NCBI GenBank assembly: GCA_965603115.1
Contig: CBFDBT010000151.1
Coordinates: 1 to 6,983, forward strand
Length of the DNA: 6,983 nt
Source of the DNA: CBFDBT01 sp965603115
Lineage (GTDB): Bacteria; Pseudomonadota; Alphaproteobacteria; Sphingomonadales; Kordiimonadaceae
Direction of reading: 5' to 3'
Shown here: piece after piece, positions 6,768-6,983 of the stretch
How positions within the stretch are numbered: position 1 is the first letter of the stretch
Layout: each line of letters opens with the position of its first letter
The notes under the pieces: generated by a model
Databases searched by the model: none
What the model was told of the DNA's origin: nothing
What the model saw: only the letters and a program-made list of their open reading frames with translations
Made by a program: the position numbers and the translations under genes

Positions 6768-6983
6768 ATGGCTATAATAGACGTATGGGCGCAAATTATG
6801 ACGCCGCGCATGGCGAGCGAGCCATGGATGGAAACTGTGCTGCGCTGGACTGGGCGCACGGGTGAAACCGTCATCCCCACAGTTGAAACTACTCTCAAAG
6901 CAATGGACGATGCTGGCGTTGAGACAGCCATATTATGTGCTTGGCACGGGCCGAATGGCACGCTCATCAGCAACGAGGAGGTT
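6768..6983 (+). CDS. Amidohydrolase-family protein, N-terminus only (partial)
   Basis: The ATG at 6768 follows GGGGAG (6756-6761) by 6 bases and opens a frame that stays open for 72 codons to the window edge. The protein begins MAIIDVWAQIMTPRM and continues with a helix and a second strand, TLKAMDDAGVETAILCAWHGP (about 42-62). This strand / TxExTLxAMDxAGV / hydrophobic strand pattern is typical of TIM-barrel amidohydrolases of the Amidohydro_2 (PF04909) type, which include metal-dependent hydrolases and decarboxylases. Where many members have a first-strand HxH or ExH metal motif, this one has D5-x-W7-x-Q9, so its metal site may be altered or it may belong to a subfamily with this variant. 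It is 79 bases downstream of pckG on the same strand, with no clear terminator between, so read-through is possible. The substrate is unknown. Confidence 0.75.
   Translation, partial: MAIIDVWAQIMTPRMASEPWMETVLRWTGRTGETVIPTVETTLKAMDDAGVETAILCAWHGPNGTLISNEEV

Overview
The window looks like chromosomal DNA from a moderately AT-rich proteobacterium. An alphaproteobacterium is the best guess, because a WcaJ/HfsE-type sugar transferase, a GTP-type PEP carboxykinase and a small membrane protein resembling an exosortase-V-associated family occur together. This assignment is inference from protein style; there is no rRNA or other marker gene here.

Left half (about 1-3010): the edge of an exopolysaccharide-type locus. 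On the minus strand lies a complete initiating sugar-1-phosphate transferase (83-1597). Its stop codon overlaps the ribosome binding site of a second minus-strand gene that is cut by the window edge (1-71); its first residues look like a family 2 glycosyltransferase. Divergently, across a 170-base AT-rich intergenic region with promoter-like sequences on both strands, a complete family 2 glycosyltransferase (1768-2682) is followed by a small two-helix membrane protein (2756-3010). The presumed division of labour is that the WcaJ-like enzyme loads the first sugar phosphate onto undecaprenyl phosphate and the glycosyltransferases extend the lipid-linked unit.

Middle (3019-4482, minus strand): a P-loop AAA/STAND-like ATPase with a long basic, apparently disordered N-terminus and a C-terminal region like that of the archaeal-type ATPase family. 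It converges on the small membrane protein with only 8 bases between stop codons. Its function is not known to me. It is the least explained gene here.

Right half: a long intergenic region (4483-4891) carries a perfect 9-bp inverted repeat, a third copy of its core, and a promoter-like sequence. It leads into pckG (GTP-dependent phosphoenolpyruvate carboxykinase, best start GTG at 4892), which belongs to central carbon metabolism rather than the polysaccharide locus. The window ends inside an amidohydrolase-family gene (from 6768). No tRNA, rRNA, insertion sequence, CRISPR array or convincing rho-independent terminator was seen.
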